From the NCBI RefSeq assembly GCF_024505145.1, contig NZ_JANIAA010000036.1, positions 1-64,000 on the forward strand: a stretch of DNA of 64,000 nucleotides, given 5' to 3'. Under the pieces are notes generated by a model that searched no databases, was not told the DNA's origin, and worked only from the letters and a program-made list of their open reading frames with translations. The stretch's first letter is position 1. Every line of letters starts with the position of its first letter. This document shows, piece after piece, positions 17,422 to 26,709 of the stretch. The translations under genes were made by a program, and so were the position numbers. Source of the DNA: Streptomyces rugosispiralis. Lineage in GTDB: Bacteria; Actinomycetota; Actinomycetes; Streptomycetales; Streptomycetaceae.

Positions 17422-18846
17422 ATGGCTGCCCGTAGCTCCTCCCGCTCATCCGCCAAGGACCGCCCCTCCTACCGCTGTACGGAGTGCGGCTGGACCACCG
17501 CCAAGTGGCTCGGCCGCTGCCCCGAGTGCCAGGCGTGGGGCACCGTCGAGGAGTACGGGGCGCCCGCGGTGCGCACCACCGCACCCGGCCGGGTCACCTC
17601 GGCCGCCCTGCCCATCGGCCAGGTCGACGGCCGTCAGGCCACCGCGCGGGGCACGGGCGTGGACGAGCTGGACCGGGTGCTCGGCGGCGGGCTGGTCCCG
17701 GGAGCGGTCGTGCTGCTCGCCGGGGAGCCCGGGGTCGGCAAGTCCACGCTGCTGCTGGACGTGGCGGCCAAGGCCGCCTCCGAGGAGCACCGCACGCTCT
17801 ACATCACCGGTGAGGAGTCGGCGAGTCAGGTGCGGCTGCGCGCCGATCGCATCGGCGCGCTGAGCGACCATCTCTACCTCGCCGCCGAGACCGACCTCGC
17901 CGCGGTCCTCGGCCATCTCGACTCGGTCAAGCCCTCGCTGCTCGTCCTGGACTCGGTGCAGACCGTCGCCTCGCCCGAGATCGACGGCGCGCCGGGCGGG
18001 ATGGCGCAGGTGCGCGAGGTGGCCGGGGCGCTGATCCGCGCGTCCAAGGAGCGCGGGATGTCCACGCTGCTGGTGGGCCATGTCACCAAGGACGGCGCCA
18101 TCGCCGGGCCCCGGCTGCTGGAGCATCTGGTCGATGTCGTGCTGCAATTCGAGGGCGACCGGCACGCCCGGCTGCGGCTGGTCCGCGGGGTGAAGAACCG
18201 CTACGGGGCGACGGACGAGGTCGGCTGCTTCGAGCTGCACGACGAGGGCATCACCGGGCTCGCCGACCCCTCCGGGCTGTTCCTCACCCGCCGCGACGAG
18301 CCGGTGCCGGGCACCTGTCTGACGGTCACCCTGGAGGGCCGCCGGCCACTGGTGGCCGAGGTGCAGGCGCTCACCGTGGACTCCCAGATCCCCTCGCCGC
18401 GCCGCACCACCTCCGGTCTGGAGACCTCCCGGGTCTCGATGATGCTCGCGGTGCTTGAGCAGCGCGGCCGGATCAGCGCGCTGGGCAAGCGGGACATCTA
18501 CAGCGCCACGGTGGGCGGGGTGAAGCTGTCCGAGCCCGCCGCCGACCTCGCCGTGGCGCTCGCGCTGGCCAGCGCCGCCAGTGACACCCCGCTGCCCAAG
18601 AACCTGGTGGCGATCGGCGAGGTGGGGCTCGCGGGCGAGGTCCGGCGGGTCACCGGGGTGCAGCGGCGGCTGGCGGAGGCCGCCCGGCTCGGCTTCACCC
18701 ACGCCCTGGTGCCGGGCGACCCGGGCCGGATCCCGGACGGGATGCGGGTGCTTGAGGTGGCGGACATCGGGGACGCGCTGCGGATGCTGCCGCGGCGGCG
18801 GGAGCGGGGCGAGAAGGCGCGGGTGGAGGCGGACGACCGGAGCTGA
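17422..18846 (+). CDS. radA: DNA repair protein RadA
   Basis: 474-aa RecA-related helicase that helps process recombination intermediates. The N-terminal zinc finger reads YRCTECGW...LGRCPECQAW. Walker A is GEPGVGKST, and the RadA-specific KNRYG motif (usually KNRFG) lies near residue 255. The C-terminal Lon-like domain includes DLAVALALASA. ATG 17422 follows TAGCGT (17410-17415) by 6 nt without a ribosome-binding site, so it is likely leaderless. disA follows on the same strand, a pairing also known in Bacillus, where RadA restrains DisA. Confidence 0.95.
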   Translation: MAARSSSRSSAKDRPSYRCTECGWTTAKWLGRCPECQAWGTVEEYGAPAVRTTAPGRVTSAALPIGQVDGRQATARGTGVDELDRVLGGGLVPGAVVLLAGEPGVGKSTLLLDVAAKAASEEHRTLYITGEESASQVRLRADRIGALSDHLYLAAETDLAAVLGHLDSVKPSLLVLDSVQTVASPEIDGAPGGMAQVREVAGALIRASKERGMSTLLVGHVTKDGAIAGPRLLEHLVDVVLQFEGDRHARLRLVRGVKNRYGATDEVGCFELHDEGITGLADPSGLFLTRRDEPVPGTCLTVTLEGRRPLVAEVQALTVDSQIPSPRRTTSGLETSRVSMMLAVLEQRGRISALGKRDIYSATVGGVKLSEPAADLAVALALASAASDTPLPKNLVAIGEVGLAGEVRRVTGVQRRLAEAARLGFTHALVPGDPGRIPDGMRVLEVADIGDALRMLPRRRERGEKARVEADDRS

Positions 18847-18947
18847 CATGGTGGGCGAGGCGTCACCGGAGCGGTGGCGGAGGCGTGGCCGAGTGCGCTG
18901 GTGAGGGCGTACGACGGGGGCCGGTGAGCCGGGTGGCGCACGGTTCA

Positions 18948-19068
18948 GGGGGAGCCCGGCGGGGAGCCCAGGGGGAGCCCAGACGGAGCCCAGGGGGAGC
19001 CCAGGGGGAACCCAGACGGAGCCCAGGGGGAACCCAGACGGAGCCCAGGGGGAGCCCAGGGGGAGCCG
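18948..19068. repeat. 11-bp GC-rich tandem array between radA and disA
   Basis: About eleven copies of an 11-bp unit of the type GGGGGAGCCCA, with GACGGAGCCCA and GGGGGAACCCA variants, fill the middle of the 378-bp radA-disA gap. Long ORFs read across it on the minus strand (repeats of Pro-Leu-Gly-Ser) are products of the repeat and not genes. The rest of the gap shows only the disA ribosome-binding region. Confidence 0.85.
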
Positions 19069-19224
19069 CACTCCGCTTCACGCCTACGGGCGTACGCCGG
19101 GAGACCCCACGGGAGGCCGGTGGCCGCCGGTAGACTTTGCCCTGGTCTCGCCCATACGTGGCCTCGCGCATCGGCATGGCAGGGCGACTCGTGGCACCGA
19201 CAGACCTTGCGACGGAGGAGTGCA

Positions 19225-20331
19225 GTGGCAGCAGGCGACCGGGCATCGACACCCGGCAAGGCCGACGGTCTGATGCGTGCCTCCCTGAGCGCGGTCGCGC
19301 CCGGCACGGCGTTGCGCGACGGCCTCGAGCGCGTTCTCCGGGGAAACACCGGCGGGCTGATCGTGCTCGGCACCGACAAGACCGTCGAGTCGCTGTGCAC
19401 CGGCGGCTTCGTCATCGACGTCGAGTTCACCGCGACCCGGCTGCGCGAGCTGTGCAAGCTGGACGGCGCGCTGGTGCTCGACAAGGACATCACCAAGATC
19501 GTGCGGGCCGGGGTGCAGCTGGTCCCGGACGCGGCGATCCCCACCGAGGAGACCGGCACCCGGCACCGCACCGCGCAGCGCGTGTCCATCCAGACCGGGT
19601 TCCCGGTGGTCTCGGTCAGCCAGTCGATGCGGCTGATCGCGCTGTATGTGGACGGTCAGCGGCGGGTCCTGGAGGACTCGGCGGCGATCCTCTCCCGCGC
19701 CAACCAGGCGCTGGCCACCCTCGAGCGGTACAAGCTCCGCCTCGACGAGGTGGCGGGCACGCTCTCCGCCCTGGAGATCGAGGACCTGGTCACCGTCCGG
19801 GATGTGAGCGCGGTCGCGCAGCGGCTGGAGATGGTCCGCCGTATCGCCACCGAGATCGCGGAGTACGTGGTCGAGCTGGGCACCGACGGCCGGCTGCTCT
19901 CCCTCCAGCTGGACGAGCTGATCGCGGGCGTGGAGCCCGAGCGCGAGCTGGTGGTCCGGGACTATGTGCCCGAGCCGACCGCCAAGCGCACCCGTACGGT
20001 GGCCGACGCGCTCGCCGAGCTGGACCGGCTGACCCACGCCGAGCTGCTCGAACTCCCCATCGTGGCCCGCGCGCTCGGGTACACCGGCTCGCCCGAGACC
20101 CTCGACTCCGCCGTCTCGCCGCGCGGCTTCCGGCTGCTGGCCAAGGTGCCGCGGCTGCCGGGCGCCATCATCGAGCGGCTGGTGGAGCACTTCGGGGGCC
20201 TGCAGAAGCTGTTGGCCGCGAGCGTGGACGATCTGCAGATGGTGGACGGGGTGGGCGAGGCTCGGGCGCGCTCGGTCCGCGAGGGGCTGTCGCGGCTGGC
20301 GGAGTCGTCCATCCTGGAGCGGTACGTCTAG
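19225..20331 (+). CDS. disA: Diadenylate cyclase DisA (c-di-AMP synthase, DNA integrity scanning)
   Basis: 368-aa enzyme condensing two ATP into c-di-AMP. The N-terminal DAC domain shows both active-site motifs, DGA in [10 protein letters not shown] and RHR in [10 protein letters not shown] helical linker follows, then a C-terminal helix-hairpin-helix DNA-binding domain ([19 protein letters not shown]). GTG 19225 is chosen because GACGGAGGAG precedes it by 4-9 nt; the open frame further upstream is repeat-derived. In Streptomyces, c-di-AMP controls osmotic balance and resuscitation factors. The gene ends where the 25-bp repeat array begins. Confidence 0.96.
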   Translation: MAAGDRASTPGKADGLMRASLSAVAPGTALRDGLERVLRGNTGGLIVLGTDKTVESLCTGGFVIDVEFTATRLRELCKLDGALVLDKDITKIVRAGVQLVPDAAIPTEETGTRHRTAQRVSIQTGFPVVSVSQSMRLIALYVDGQRRVLEDSAAILSRANQALATLERYKLRLDEVAGTLSALEIEDLVTVRDVSAVAQRLEMVRRIATEIAEYVVELGTDGRLLSLQLDELIAGVEPERELVVRDYVPEPTAKRTRTVADALAELDRLTHAELLELPIVARALGYTGSPETLDSAVSPRGFRLLAKVPRLPGAIIERLVEHFGGLQKLLAASVDDLQMVDGVGEARARSVREGLSRLAESSILERYV

Positions 20332-20358
20332 GGGCGTGCGTCCGGCCGCCTCTTGACG

Positions 20359-20848
20359 CCTGCGGCGGGTTGTTCCCCTCCCCGCCCCTTCCCACAACTG
20401 GGGCTCCGCCCCAGACCCCGGCTGGGCGACCCGGATGGCTCGGGCGTCCACCCGGTCGTCCACCACACCGGCGTGCCGACCGCGATCAGCCCGCCGGTGC
20501 GGGTATTCACGGCGGCGACGCTCGGCGTCGCCCCCCGGGGTCCAGGGGCGGAGCCCCTACCACGCGGCGGAGCCGCATATCGACACCGCGGGAAGGGGCG
20601 AAGCCCCGGCCCGGGGCCCGAGGCAGAACCCCCGCCCGAGGCCCGAGGCAGAACCCCCGCCCGAGGCCCGAGGCAGAACCCCCGCCCGAGGCCCGAGGCG
20701 AAGCCCCCGCCCGAGGCCCGAGGCGAAGCCCCCGCCCGGGGTCTGGGGCGAAGCCCCCGCCCGGGGTCTGGGGCGAAGCCCCCGCCCGGGGTCTGGGGCG
20801 AAGCCCCAGTTTCGGGAAGGGGCGGGGAGGGGAACAGCCCGCCGCAGG
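20359..20848. repeat. Inverted-arm-flanked 25-bp tandem array
   Basis: Two 54-bp arms, 20359-20412 and 20795-20848, are inverted copies with about 50 of 54 positions matching. Between them, 20597-20796 is exactly eight 25-bp units of the type GGCGAAGCCCCCGCCC plus nine variable bases, each containing a GGC...GCC-type mini-hairpin. The array fills the gap between the 3' ends of disA and the convergent Gly-rich membrane protein. The same arms flank the array at 54597-55212. ORFs across it are spurious. Confidence 0.9.
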
Positions 20849-20855
20849 CCCCCGG

Positions 20856-21743
20856 TCAGTCCTTCTCCAGGACGAACGACACCTTGGCCGTCCCGAGCCC
20901 GTCCACCTTCACCTCGACCAGGTACGTGCCCGGCTTGGCCGACGCGCTGCCCGACGGCGTGGCGCAGTGCTCGGCGCTGCGCTTGCGGTCCCACTCCACG
21001 GTGCGCTTGGTCTGGCCGGAGCCCTCCACCTCGACCAGCGCGGCGGCGCTGCCCTCGGGGCAGTCGTCGGAGGCCCAGACGTGGGCGTTGTGGGCGTCGG
21101 TGATGGTCAGCGAGGCCGCCGCGCGCCCGAAGTCGACCTTGCAGGGGCTCGACTTGGTGTTCTTCACGACGATCTCGAAGCTGGGCTTCTCGCCCGGCGC
21201 CCAGGTGTTCTTGACCTTGGAGTCCTTGACGCTGCGCACCGTCAGCTCCGCGTCGCCGGAGCGGCAGTCCCGCAGGCTCGACCCGGCGGGCAGGCCCTGC
21301 CCGGTCCCGGTGCCGAGGCCACCGCCCGCGCCGCCACCCGATGAGCCGCCCGCGCCACCCGCGCCGCCGGAGCCGCCGCCCGCGCCCCCGCCACCGCCGC
21401 CCGCACCCGAACCGCCGTCGTCCGAGCCGCCCCCGCTGCCGCCGCTGCCCCCGCCGCCGCCGGAGTCACCGGAGCCCGAGCCGCCGTCGTCCGACTCATC
21501 GCGCCCGCCCGGCCGTTCGCTGTTGACCGGCCCGGAGGAGGAGGGGCCCGGGGTGATCGTGCTCGCGGGTCCCCCGCCGCCCGCCCCCTTGCCCTCGTCA
21601 CTTCCGCCACCGCCCGAACCACCCCAGCCGAAGGCCCAGATGACCACGAGAGCGATGGCGATGAGCAGGGCCAGCGCAACGGCCCTCCGCCGCCAGTAAA
21701 TGGAGGAGGGAAGCGGCCCGATCGGATTGCGCAGAGATCCCAC
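20856..21743 (-). CDS. Membrane-anchored protein with Gly-rich linker and extracellular domain
   Basis: 295-aa protein with a short basic cytoplasmic start, a transmembrane helix at ~22-42 (VALALLIAIALVVIWAFGW), a ~110-residue Gly/Ser/Asp low-complexity linker, then a ~130-aa outside domain. That domain has conserved-looking Cys (SLRDCRSGDAEL, SPCKVDFG, DDCPEGS, EHCATPSG) and a beta-rich pattern reminiscent of DUF4232-like exported domains, ending SFVLEKD. GTG 21743 follows TAGAGT (minus strand 21750-21755) by 6 nt, suggesting a leaderless start. It is divergent from mutY. Function unknown. Confidence 0.75.
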   Translation of the reverse strand: MGSLRNPIGPLPSSIYWRRRAVALALLIAIALVVIWAFGWGGSGGGGSDEGKGAGGGGPASTITPGPSSSGPVNSERPGGRDESDDGGSGSGDSGGGGGSGGSGGGSDDGGSGAGGGGGGAGGGSGGAGGAGGSSGGGAGGGLGTGTGQGLPAGSSLRDCRSGDAELTVRSVKDSKVKNTWAPGEKPSFEIVVKNTKSSPCKVDFGRAAASLTITDAHNAHVWASDDCPEGSAAALVEVEGSGQTKRTVEWDRKRSAEHCATPSGSASAKPGTYLVEVKVDGLGTAKVSFVLEKD

Positions 21744-22033
21744 GCGGAAACTCTACGAGAGATCGGGAGCAGTACCGGCCAATAACCCCCGCTCCAAGCC
21801 CTACTTTTCTCATGATCCGACCGGATCCGGCACATGAGGGGTCCCACAGGCGTCCACAAGGCGCCCCGAGGTCACCCCAGGGGCACCGGAAGACCGCACC
21901 CGGGCGCGGCAAGCGGCCATCCGTTCCCGTACGGGCGCCGTATCGCACGATTTGGCAACGACTGGCGCGGCTCGACCCGAACGCCCGCGCCCTGGGCCCC
22001 GCGAGCCGTCCCGTCATGTCAGGATCGGATGCG

Positions 22034-22960
22034 ATGACTGCCATTTCCGCTTCCGCCGTCCCGGCCGCCGCATCCTCCGACTCCGACGGAGCCGTTCTGC
22101 ACCGGCCCGTCATCGACTGGTTCGACGCGCACGCGCGCGACCTCCCCTGGCGCCGCCCCGAGGCGGGCGCCTGGGGTGTGATGGTGAGCGAGTTCATGCT
22201 CCAGCAGACCCCGGTGAACCGGGTGCTGCCGGTGTACGAGCAGTGGCTCGCCCGCTGGCCGCGCCCGGCCGACCTGGCCGCGGAACCGCCCGGTGAGGCG
22301 GTCCGCGCCTGGGGCCGGCTCGGCTATCCGCGCCGGGCGCTGCGGCTGCACGGCGCCGCGGCCGCCATAAGGGAGCGGCACGGCGGTGACGTACCGCGCG
22401 ACCACGCCCAGCTGCTGGCGCTGCCGGGGGTGGGTGAGTACACGGCGGCGGCCGTGGCCTCGTTCGCGTACGGCCAGCGCCATCCGGTCCTGGACACCAA
22501 TGTCCGCCGGGTGTTCGCGCGAGCGGTCGGCGGTGCGCAGTACCCGCCGAACGCCACCACCGCCGCCGAGCGCAAGCTGGCCCGCACCCTGCTGCCCGAG
22601 GACGAGCCGACCGCGGCGCGCTGGGCGGCCGCCACGATGGAGCTGGGCGCGCTGGTCTGCACGGCCCGCACCCCGGACTGCGCCCGCTGCCCGATCGCCG
22701 CGCTGTGCGCCTGGCGGCAGGCCGGTTCGCCGGAGCACGACGGACCACCGCGGCGCGGCCAGACCTACGCCGGTACGGACCGCCAGGTGCGGGGCAAGCT
22801 GCTCGCGGTGTTGCGGGAGGCTGTGACACCGGTGCCGCAGACGACGCTGGACCAGGTGTGGGACGAGCCGGTGCAGCGGGCCCGCGCGCTCGACGGACTC
22901 GTCTCCGACGGACTGGTGGAGCCGCTCTCCGGCGGCCTCTACCGGCTGCCGCTGACCTGA
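22034..22960 (+). CDS. mutY: A/G-specific adenine glycosylase MutY
   Basis: 308-aa base-excision repair glycosylase removing adenine opposite 8-oxoG. Seen: the catalytic Glu region FMLQQTPVNRVLPVYEQW, the helix-hairpin-helix LPGVGEYTAAA, the catalytic Asp in PVLDTNVRRV, and the 4Fe-4S motif CTARTPDCARCPIAALC (C-x6-C-x2-C-x5-C). The C-terminal 8-oxoG-recognition domain is short. ATG 22034 is preferred (AGGA nine nt upstream); ATG 22016 is an in-frame alternative. With radA and disA it forms a genome-maintenance neighbourhood. Confidence 0.93.
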   Translation: MTAISASAVPAAASSDSDGAVLHRPVIDWFDAHARDLPWRRPEAGAWGVMVSEFMLQQTPVNRVLPVYEQWLARWPRPADLAAEPPGEAVRAWGRLGYPRRALRLHGAAAAIRERHGGDVPRDHAQLLALPGVGEYTAAAVASFAYGQRHPVLDTNVRRVFARAVGGAQYPPNATTAAERKLARTLLPEDEPTAARWAAATMELGALVCTARTPDCARCPIAALCAWRQAGSPEHDGPPRRGQTYAGTDRQVRGKLLAVLREAVTPVPQTTLDQVWDEPVQRARALDGLVSDGLVEPLSGGLYRLPLT

Positions 22961-23194
22961 GATCATCCCTCGTCACGGCCCTGTCTGTGACAGACCTGTG
23001 ACACGCCCAGGACCCGGTTCTGACACTCAGTCGGGCCGGGTTCCGTTGTTACACAACCTATGGGTAGCTGTGCCTTTGCCGAGGCGTAGTTGCGTATGGC
23101 GCCGCAACAGCGCCTCCGTAGCGTCCTTCCCGTGCCGAGCGAGAAGCCGGACACATCAACGGCGGGGAAGACAGCGGGATGGAGGCTGCACACC

Positions 23195-23806
23195 ATGAGC
23201 AGCAGCAATGTTCTGGACTTTGAGGAGTACGTGCGGAATCGGCAGGACGCGCTGCTGCGCAGCGCCCGCCGGCTGATCCCCGACCCGGTCGAGGCACAGG
23301 ATCTCCTCCAGACCGCCTTGGTGCGCACCTACGGCCGCTGGGACGGCATAGCCGACAAGTCGCTCGCCGACGCCTACCTCCGGCGCGTGATGATCAACAC
23401 CCGTACCGAGTGGTGGCGCGCCCGCAAGCTGGACGAGGTGCCCACCGAGCAGCTTCCGGAGGCGAGCGTCGACGACGGCACCGAGCAGCACGCCGACCGC
23501 GCCCTGCTGATGGACATCCTTTCGGTGCTCGCTCCCAAGCAGCGCAGTGTCGTGGTGCTGCGACACTGGGAGCAGATGACGACCGAAGAGACCGCGGAGG
23601 CGCTCGGAATGTCGACCGGAACGGTCAAGAGCACGCTGCACCGGGCGCTGGCCCGGCTGCGGCAGGAGCTGGAGAGCCGCGATCTGGACGCCCGCGCGCT
23701 CGGCCGTCAGGACGGGGACGCCAAGCCGGCCACCAACGTCCGGCAGCACACGGGTCGGGTCCGGCGCGCCCGCCAGGAGCGGGGGCAGGACCGGTGCGCG
23801 GCCTGA
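23195..23806 (+). CDS. sigE: ECF RNA polymerase sigma factor SigE (cell-envelope stress)
   Basis: 203-aa SigE-family (Streptomyces type) sigma factor. Region 2: FEEYVRNRQDALLRSARRLI, DLLQTALVRTYGRW, AYLRRVMINTRTEWWRARK. Region 4: LAPKQRSVVVLRHWEQMTTEETAEALGMS and GTVKSTLHRALARL. I recognise it as the S. coelicolor SigE orthologue, which drives cell-wall genes under envelope stress. The C-terminal tail after LDARALGRQ, about 30 residues, looks longer than I remember for S. coelicolor. ATG 23195 follows GGAGG. It heads the sigE-cseA-cseB-cseC operon and overlaps cseA by 13 bp. Confidence 0.94.
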   Translation: MSSSNVLDFEEYVRNRQDALLRSARRLIPDPVEAQDLLQTALVRTYGRWDGIADKSLADAYLRRVMINTRTEWWRARKLDEVPTEQLPEASVDDGTEQHADRALLMDILSVLAPKQRSVVVLRHWEQMTTEETAEALGMSTGTVKSTLHRALARLRQELESRDLDARALGRQDGDAKPATNVRQHTGRVRRARQERGQDRCAA

Positions 23807-24528
23807 CCAGGGCCTCTCCCAGCAGGACAGTCATGCTCACCGGCGGCGCGGTCGTGGGCCTCGCGGCCGCCGGCGGCTGGATGCTGGCCGGATGCGGTGA
23901 CGCGAGCCAGGGGGTGCGCAAGGAGGGACCGGCGAGCACCGAGTGGGCCTCGGCCGCCGCGGACTCCGGTGCGTACGCGGGTGGCCGCGCCTCGGGCCGA
24001 CCGTCACCGGCTGCCGGGAAGAAGGTCGACGTGATCAAGCTGGTCAAGGCGGATCCGCAGGTCAGCGACGATCTGAAGACAAGCCTCAAGCCCTGCCCCA
24101 CGGCCAAGGAGCGCGAGACCAAGCAGGAGATCAAGGGCTATCCGGTGGACGTGACGTCCGGCCGGCTGACCGGCTCCGCCGATTCCGACCTGGTCATCAA
24201 CGTCATGAGCTGCACCGACGGCTTCGGCATCGGCTCGTATGTGTACCGCAAGGTGGGCGATCGGTACGAGAACGTCTTCAGCGACGAGCAGCCGCCCGTC
24301 TACGCCGACGTCGCCAAGGACGAGCTGCGCGTGACGAAGCTCTCGTACACCTCCGGGGACTCGGTCTGTTGCCCTTCGAGCGAGACCGTGATCACCTACG
24401 GCTGGTCCGGGGCGGACCGCTCGTTCGCGGTGCGATCCCGCGAGCACAACGACTACAGCAAGAATGTGCCCAAGCAGGAGGCGACCCCGGTGCCCACCGC
24501 ACGCGCCGACGACGGAACGGAAGGCTGA
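23794..24528 (+). CDS. cseA: Lipoprotein CseA (negative modulator of the SigE system)
   Basis: 244-aa exported lipoprotein. Residues 1-33 form a twin-basic start, hydrophobic core and lipobox (GGWMLAGCGD, Cys lipidated). The mature part starts with an Ala/Gly/Ser spacer, then a compact domain with several Cys (LKPCPTAKE, VMSCTDGFG, SVCCPSSE). Operon position between sigE and a two-component pair identifies it as CseA, reported in S. coelicolor to damp the CseBC signal. GTG 23794 has GGGGGCAGGA upstream and lies inside the end of sigE, so the two are translationally coupled. Confidence 0.88.
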   Translation: MRGLTRASPSRTVMLTGGAVVGLAAAGGWMLAGCGDASQGVRKEGPASTEWASAAADSGAYAGGRASGRPSPAAGKKVDVIKLVKADPQVSDDLKTSLKPCPTAKERETKQEIKGYPVDVTSGRLTGSADSDLVINVMSCTDGFGIGSYVYRKVGDRYENVFSDEQPPVYADVAKDELRVTKLSYTSGDSVCCPSSETVITYGWSGADRSFAVRSREHNDYSKNVPKQEATPVPTARADDGTEG

Positions 24529-24537
24529 AGCGAGGCT

Positions 24538-25245
24538 GTGGCCGAGACCCATGTGCTCTTCGTCGAGGACGACGATGTGATCCGTGAAGCCACGCAGCTC
24601 GCCCTGGAGCGCGATGGCTTTCTCGTGACGGCCGCGCCCGACGGGCTGACCGGCTTGGAGCGCTTCCGGGCCGACCGCCCCGATATCGCGCTGCTCGATG
24701 TGATGGTTCCGGGCCTGGACGGGGTCTCCCTGTGCCGCCGGATCCGCGACGAGTCCACCGTTCCCGTGATCATGCTCTCCGCACGCGCCGACTCCATCGA
24801 TGTGGTGCTCGGCCTCGAAGCCGGCGCCGACGACTATGTGACCAAGCCCTTCGACGGCGCGGTGCTGGTGGCCCGCATCCGGGCCGTGCTGCGCCGCTTC
24901 GGCCATGCCAGCGGCCCCGGCGGGCGGGGTGCGGAGCCCGTCCCCGAGGAGCCCGACGGCGGGGTGCTGCGCTTCGGCGATCTGGAGGTCGACCCCGAGG
25001 GCATGGAGGTCCGCAAGGGCGGCCATCAGGTGGCGCTCACCCCGACCGAGATGCGGCTGCTGCTGGAGTTCTCGGCCGCGCCCGGCACCGTGCTCTCCCG
25101 CGACCGGCTGCTGGAGCGGGTCTGGGAGTACGGCTGGGGCGGGGACACCCGGGTCGTGGACGTCCATGTGCAGCGGCTGCGCGGCAAGATAGGCCAGGAC
25201 CGTATCGAGACGGTCCGTGGCTTCGGCTACAAGCTCAAGGGCTGA
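24538..25245 (+). CDS. cseB: Response regulator CseB
   Basis: 235-aa OmpR-family regulator that activates the sigE promoter. Receiver: acidic pair EDDD near residue 12, phosphoacceptor Asp in ALLDVMVPGLDG, Lys in DYVTKPF. Winged-helix DNA-binding domain ~140-235 (LTPTEMRLLLEF, RVVDVHVQRLRGKIG, VRGFGYKLKG). GTG 24538 starts 9 nt after cseA ends, and cseC begins 6 nt after its stop, so a single transcript is clear. Confidence 0.93.
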   Translation: MAETHVLFVEDDDVIREATQLALERDGFLVTAAPDGLTGLERFRADRPDIALLDVMVPGLDGVSLCRRIRDESTVPVIMLSARADSIDVVLGLEAGADDYVTKPFDGAVLVARIRAVLRRFGHASGPGGRGAEPVPEEPDGGVLRFGDLEVDPEGMEVRKGGHQVALTPTEMRLLLEFSAAPGTVLSRDRLLERVWEYGWGGDTRVVDVHVQRLRGKIGQDRIETVRGFGYKLKG

Positions 25246-25251
25246 GCGGCA

Positions 25252-26571
25252 TTGCGGAGGTTCGCACTGCGCACCGGCTTGCGGTGGAAGGTCAGCCTCG
25301 CCATCGCCGCGGTGAGCACGCTGGTCGCGGTGGTGCTGAGCCTCGTCGTCCACAACGCGGCCCGCGTCTCGATGCTCGATAACAGCCGCACCGTGATGGA
25401 CGAGCGGGTGAAGGTAGCCCAGCGGTGGTACGAGCAGTCCCGGGTGCTGGGGTTCGGCGCCAAACTGGACGACCCCCGTCTGCCCGACCAGCTGAAGAAG
25501 GAGGCGTGGCGCGGTCAGCGCGCCACCTATCTGGAGGACTCCGGCACCGGCACCCCCGAGGTGTGGGCCTCGGTGCCGCTGCGGAACGGCAAGGTGCTGT
25601 CCGTCCACACCAAGTTCCAGGACCGGTTCGCCGTTCTCGACGACCTCGACCGGGTGCTGATCATCGGCTCGGCGGCGGTGGTGCTGGGCGGTATCGCGCT
25701 CGGTGTGCTCGTCGGCGATCAGCTCTCCCGGCGGCTGCGCAAGGCGGCCACCGCCGCCCGCAAGCTGGCCGAGGGCGACTCCGAGGTCCGGGTGCGCGAG
25801 TCGATCGGCGGCCGGGTGCGCGATGAGACCGACGATCTGGCCCGCGCGGTGGACGGTATGGCCGAGGCTCTGCAGCAGCGGCTGGAGGCCGAGCGCCGGG
25901 TCACCGCCGATATCGCCCACGAGCTGCGCACCCCGGTCACCGGGCTGCTCACGGCCGCCGAACTGCTGCCGCCGGGCCGCCCCACCGAGCTGGTACGGGA
26001 CCGGGCGCAGGCGATGCGCACCCTGGTCGAGGACGTCCTGGAGGTCGCGCGGCTGGACGGCTTCGCGGAGCGCGCGGAGCTCCAGGAGATAGCCGTGGCC
26101 GAGTTCATCACCCGCCGGGTGCGGGCGGTGGCCCCCGACGCGGCGGTCACCGTGGTGCGCGACGCCCATGTCTCCACCGACCCCCGGCGGCTGGAGCGGA
26201 TCATGGGCAATCTGCTCGCCAACGCCGCCCGGCACGGCAAACCGCCCTTCGAGGTCATCGTCGAAGGGCGGATACTGCGCGTCCGCGACCACGGCCCCGG
26301 CTTCCCGGAGGAGCTGCTGAAGGACGGGCCGAGCCGGTTCCGCACCGGCAGCAAGGACCGCGCGGGCACCGGGCACGGCCTGGGGCTGACCATAGCCGCG
26401 GGCCAGGCGCGGGTGCTGGGCGCCCGGCTGACGTTCCGCAACGCCGATCCGCTGATGGACAGCGGCGAGGAGGCGGACGGGGAGTGCCGGGGCGCGGTCG
26501 CCGTGCTCTGGCTGCCGGAGTCCGCGCCCACCAACACCGGCAGCTTCCCGATCATCGAGGTGCCGGACTGA
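25252..26571 (+). CDS. cseC: Sensor histidine kinase CseC
   Basis: 439-aa membrane sensor. Transmembrane helices lie at ~14-34 and ~140-162 with a short outside loop between them. A HAMP region precedes the H-box (VTADIAHELRTPVTGL) and the ATPase N, G1 and G2 boxes follow (NLLANAARHG, VRDHGPGFPEE, GHGLGLTI). The start is the rare TTG at 25252; no ATG or GTG in a sensible place precedes the first helix, and GGAGG lies within the first codons. Partner of CseB in envelope-stress signalling. Confidence 0.92.
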   Translation: MRRFALRTGLRWKVSLAIAAVSTLVAVVLSLVVHNAARVSMLDNSRTVMDERVKVAQRWYEQSRVLGFGAKLDDPRLPDQLKKEAWRGQRATYLEDSGTGTPEVWASVPLRNGKVLSVHTKFQDRFAVLDDLDRVLIIGSAAVVLGGIALGVLVGDQLSRRLRKAATAARKLAEGDSEVRVRESIGGRVRDETDDLARAVDGMAEALQQRLEAERRVTADIAHELRTPVTGLLTAAELLPPGRPTELVRDRAQAMRTLVEDVLEVARLDGFAERAELQEIAVAEFITRRVRAVAPDAAVTVVRDAHVSTDPRRLERIMGNLLANAARHGKPPFEVIVEGRILRVRDHGPGFPEELLKDGPSRFRTGSKDRAGTGHGLGLTIAAGQARVLGARLTFRNADPLMDSGEEADGECRGAVAVLWLPESAPTNTGSFPIIEVPD

Positions 26572-26625
26572 GCGGTCGGCTCGAGGTGCTGAGCTCGGCT
26601 CGGAGTCTCGGAGTACGGAGCGCTC

Positions 26626-26709
26626 GGCCCGCGGCGCTCGGCCCGCGGCGCTCGGCCCGCGGCGCTCGGCCCGCGGCACCCGGCCCGCGGCACCCGGCCC
26701 GCGGCGCTC
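26626..26709. repeat. 14-bp tandem repeat (6 copies) at the VOC gene end
   Basis: Six head-to-tail copies of GGCCCGCGGCGCTC, two with a GCACCC ending, run 26626-26709. The last copy touches the minus-strand stop of the VOC gene (26708). The array fills most of the gap to convergent cseC. Confidence 0.9.

Noticed and set aside
18863-19252. Minus-strand ORF with Pro-Leu-Gly-Ser repeats near disA
   Set aside because: It is a reading of the 11-bp array with no other support.
20590-20820. CRISPR-like array
   Set aside because: Units are contiguous 25-bp repeats with no unique spacers and no cas genes nearby; same for the 51-bp array.
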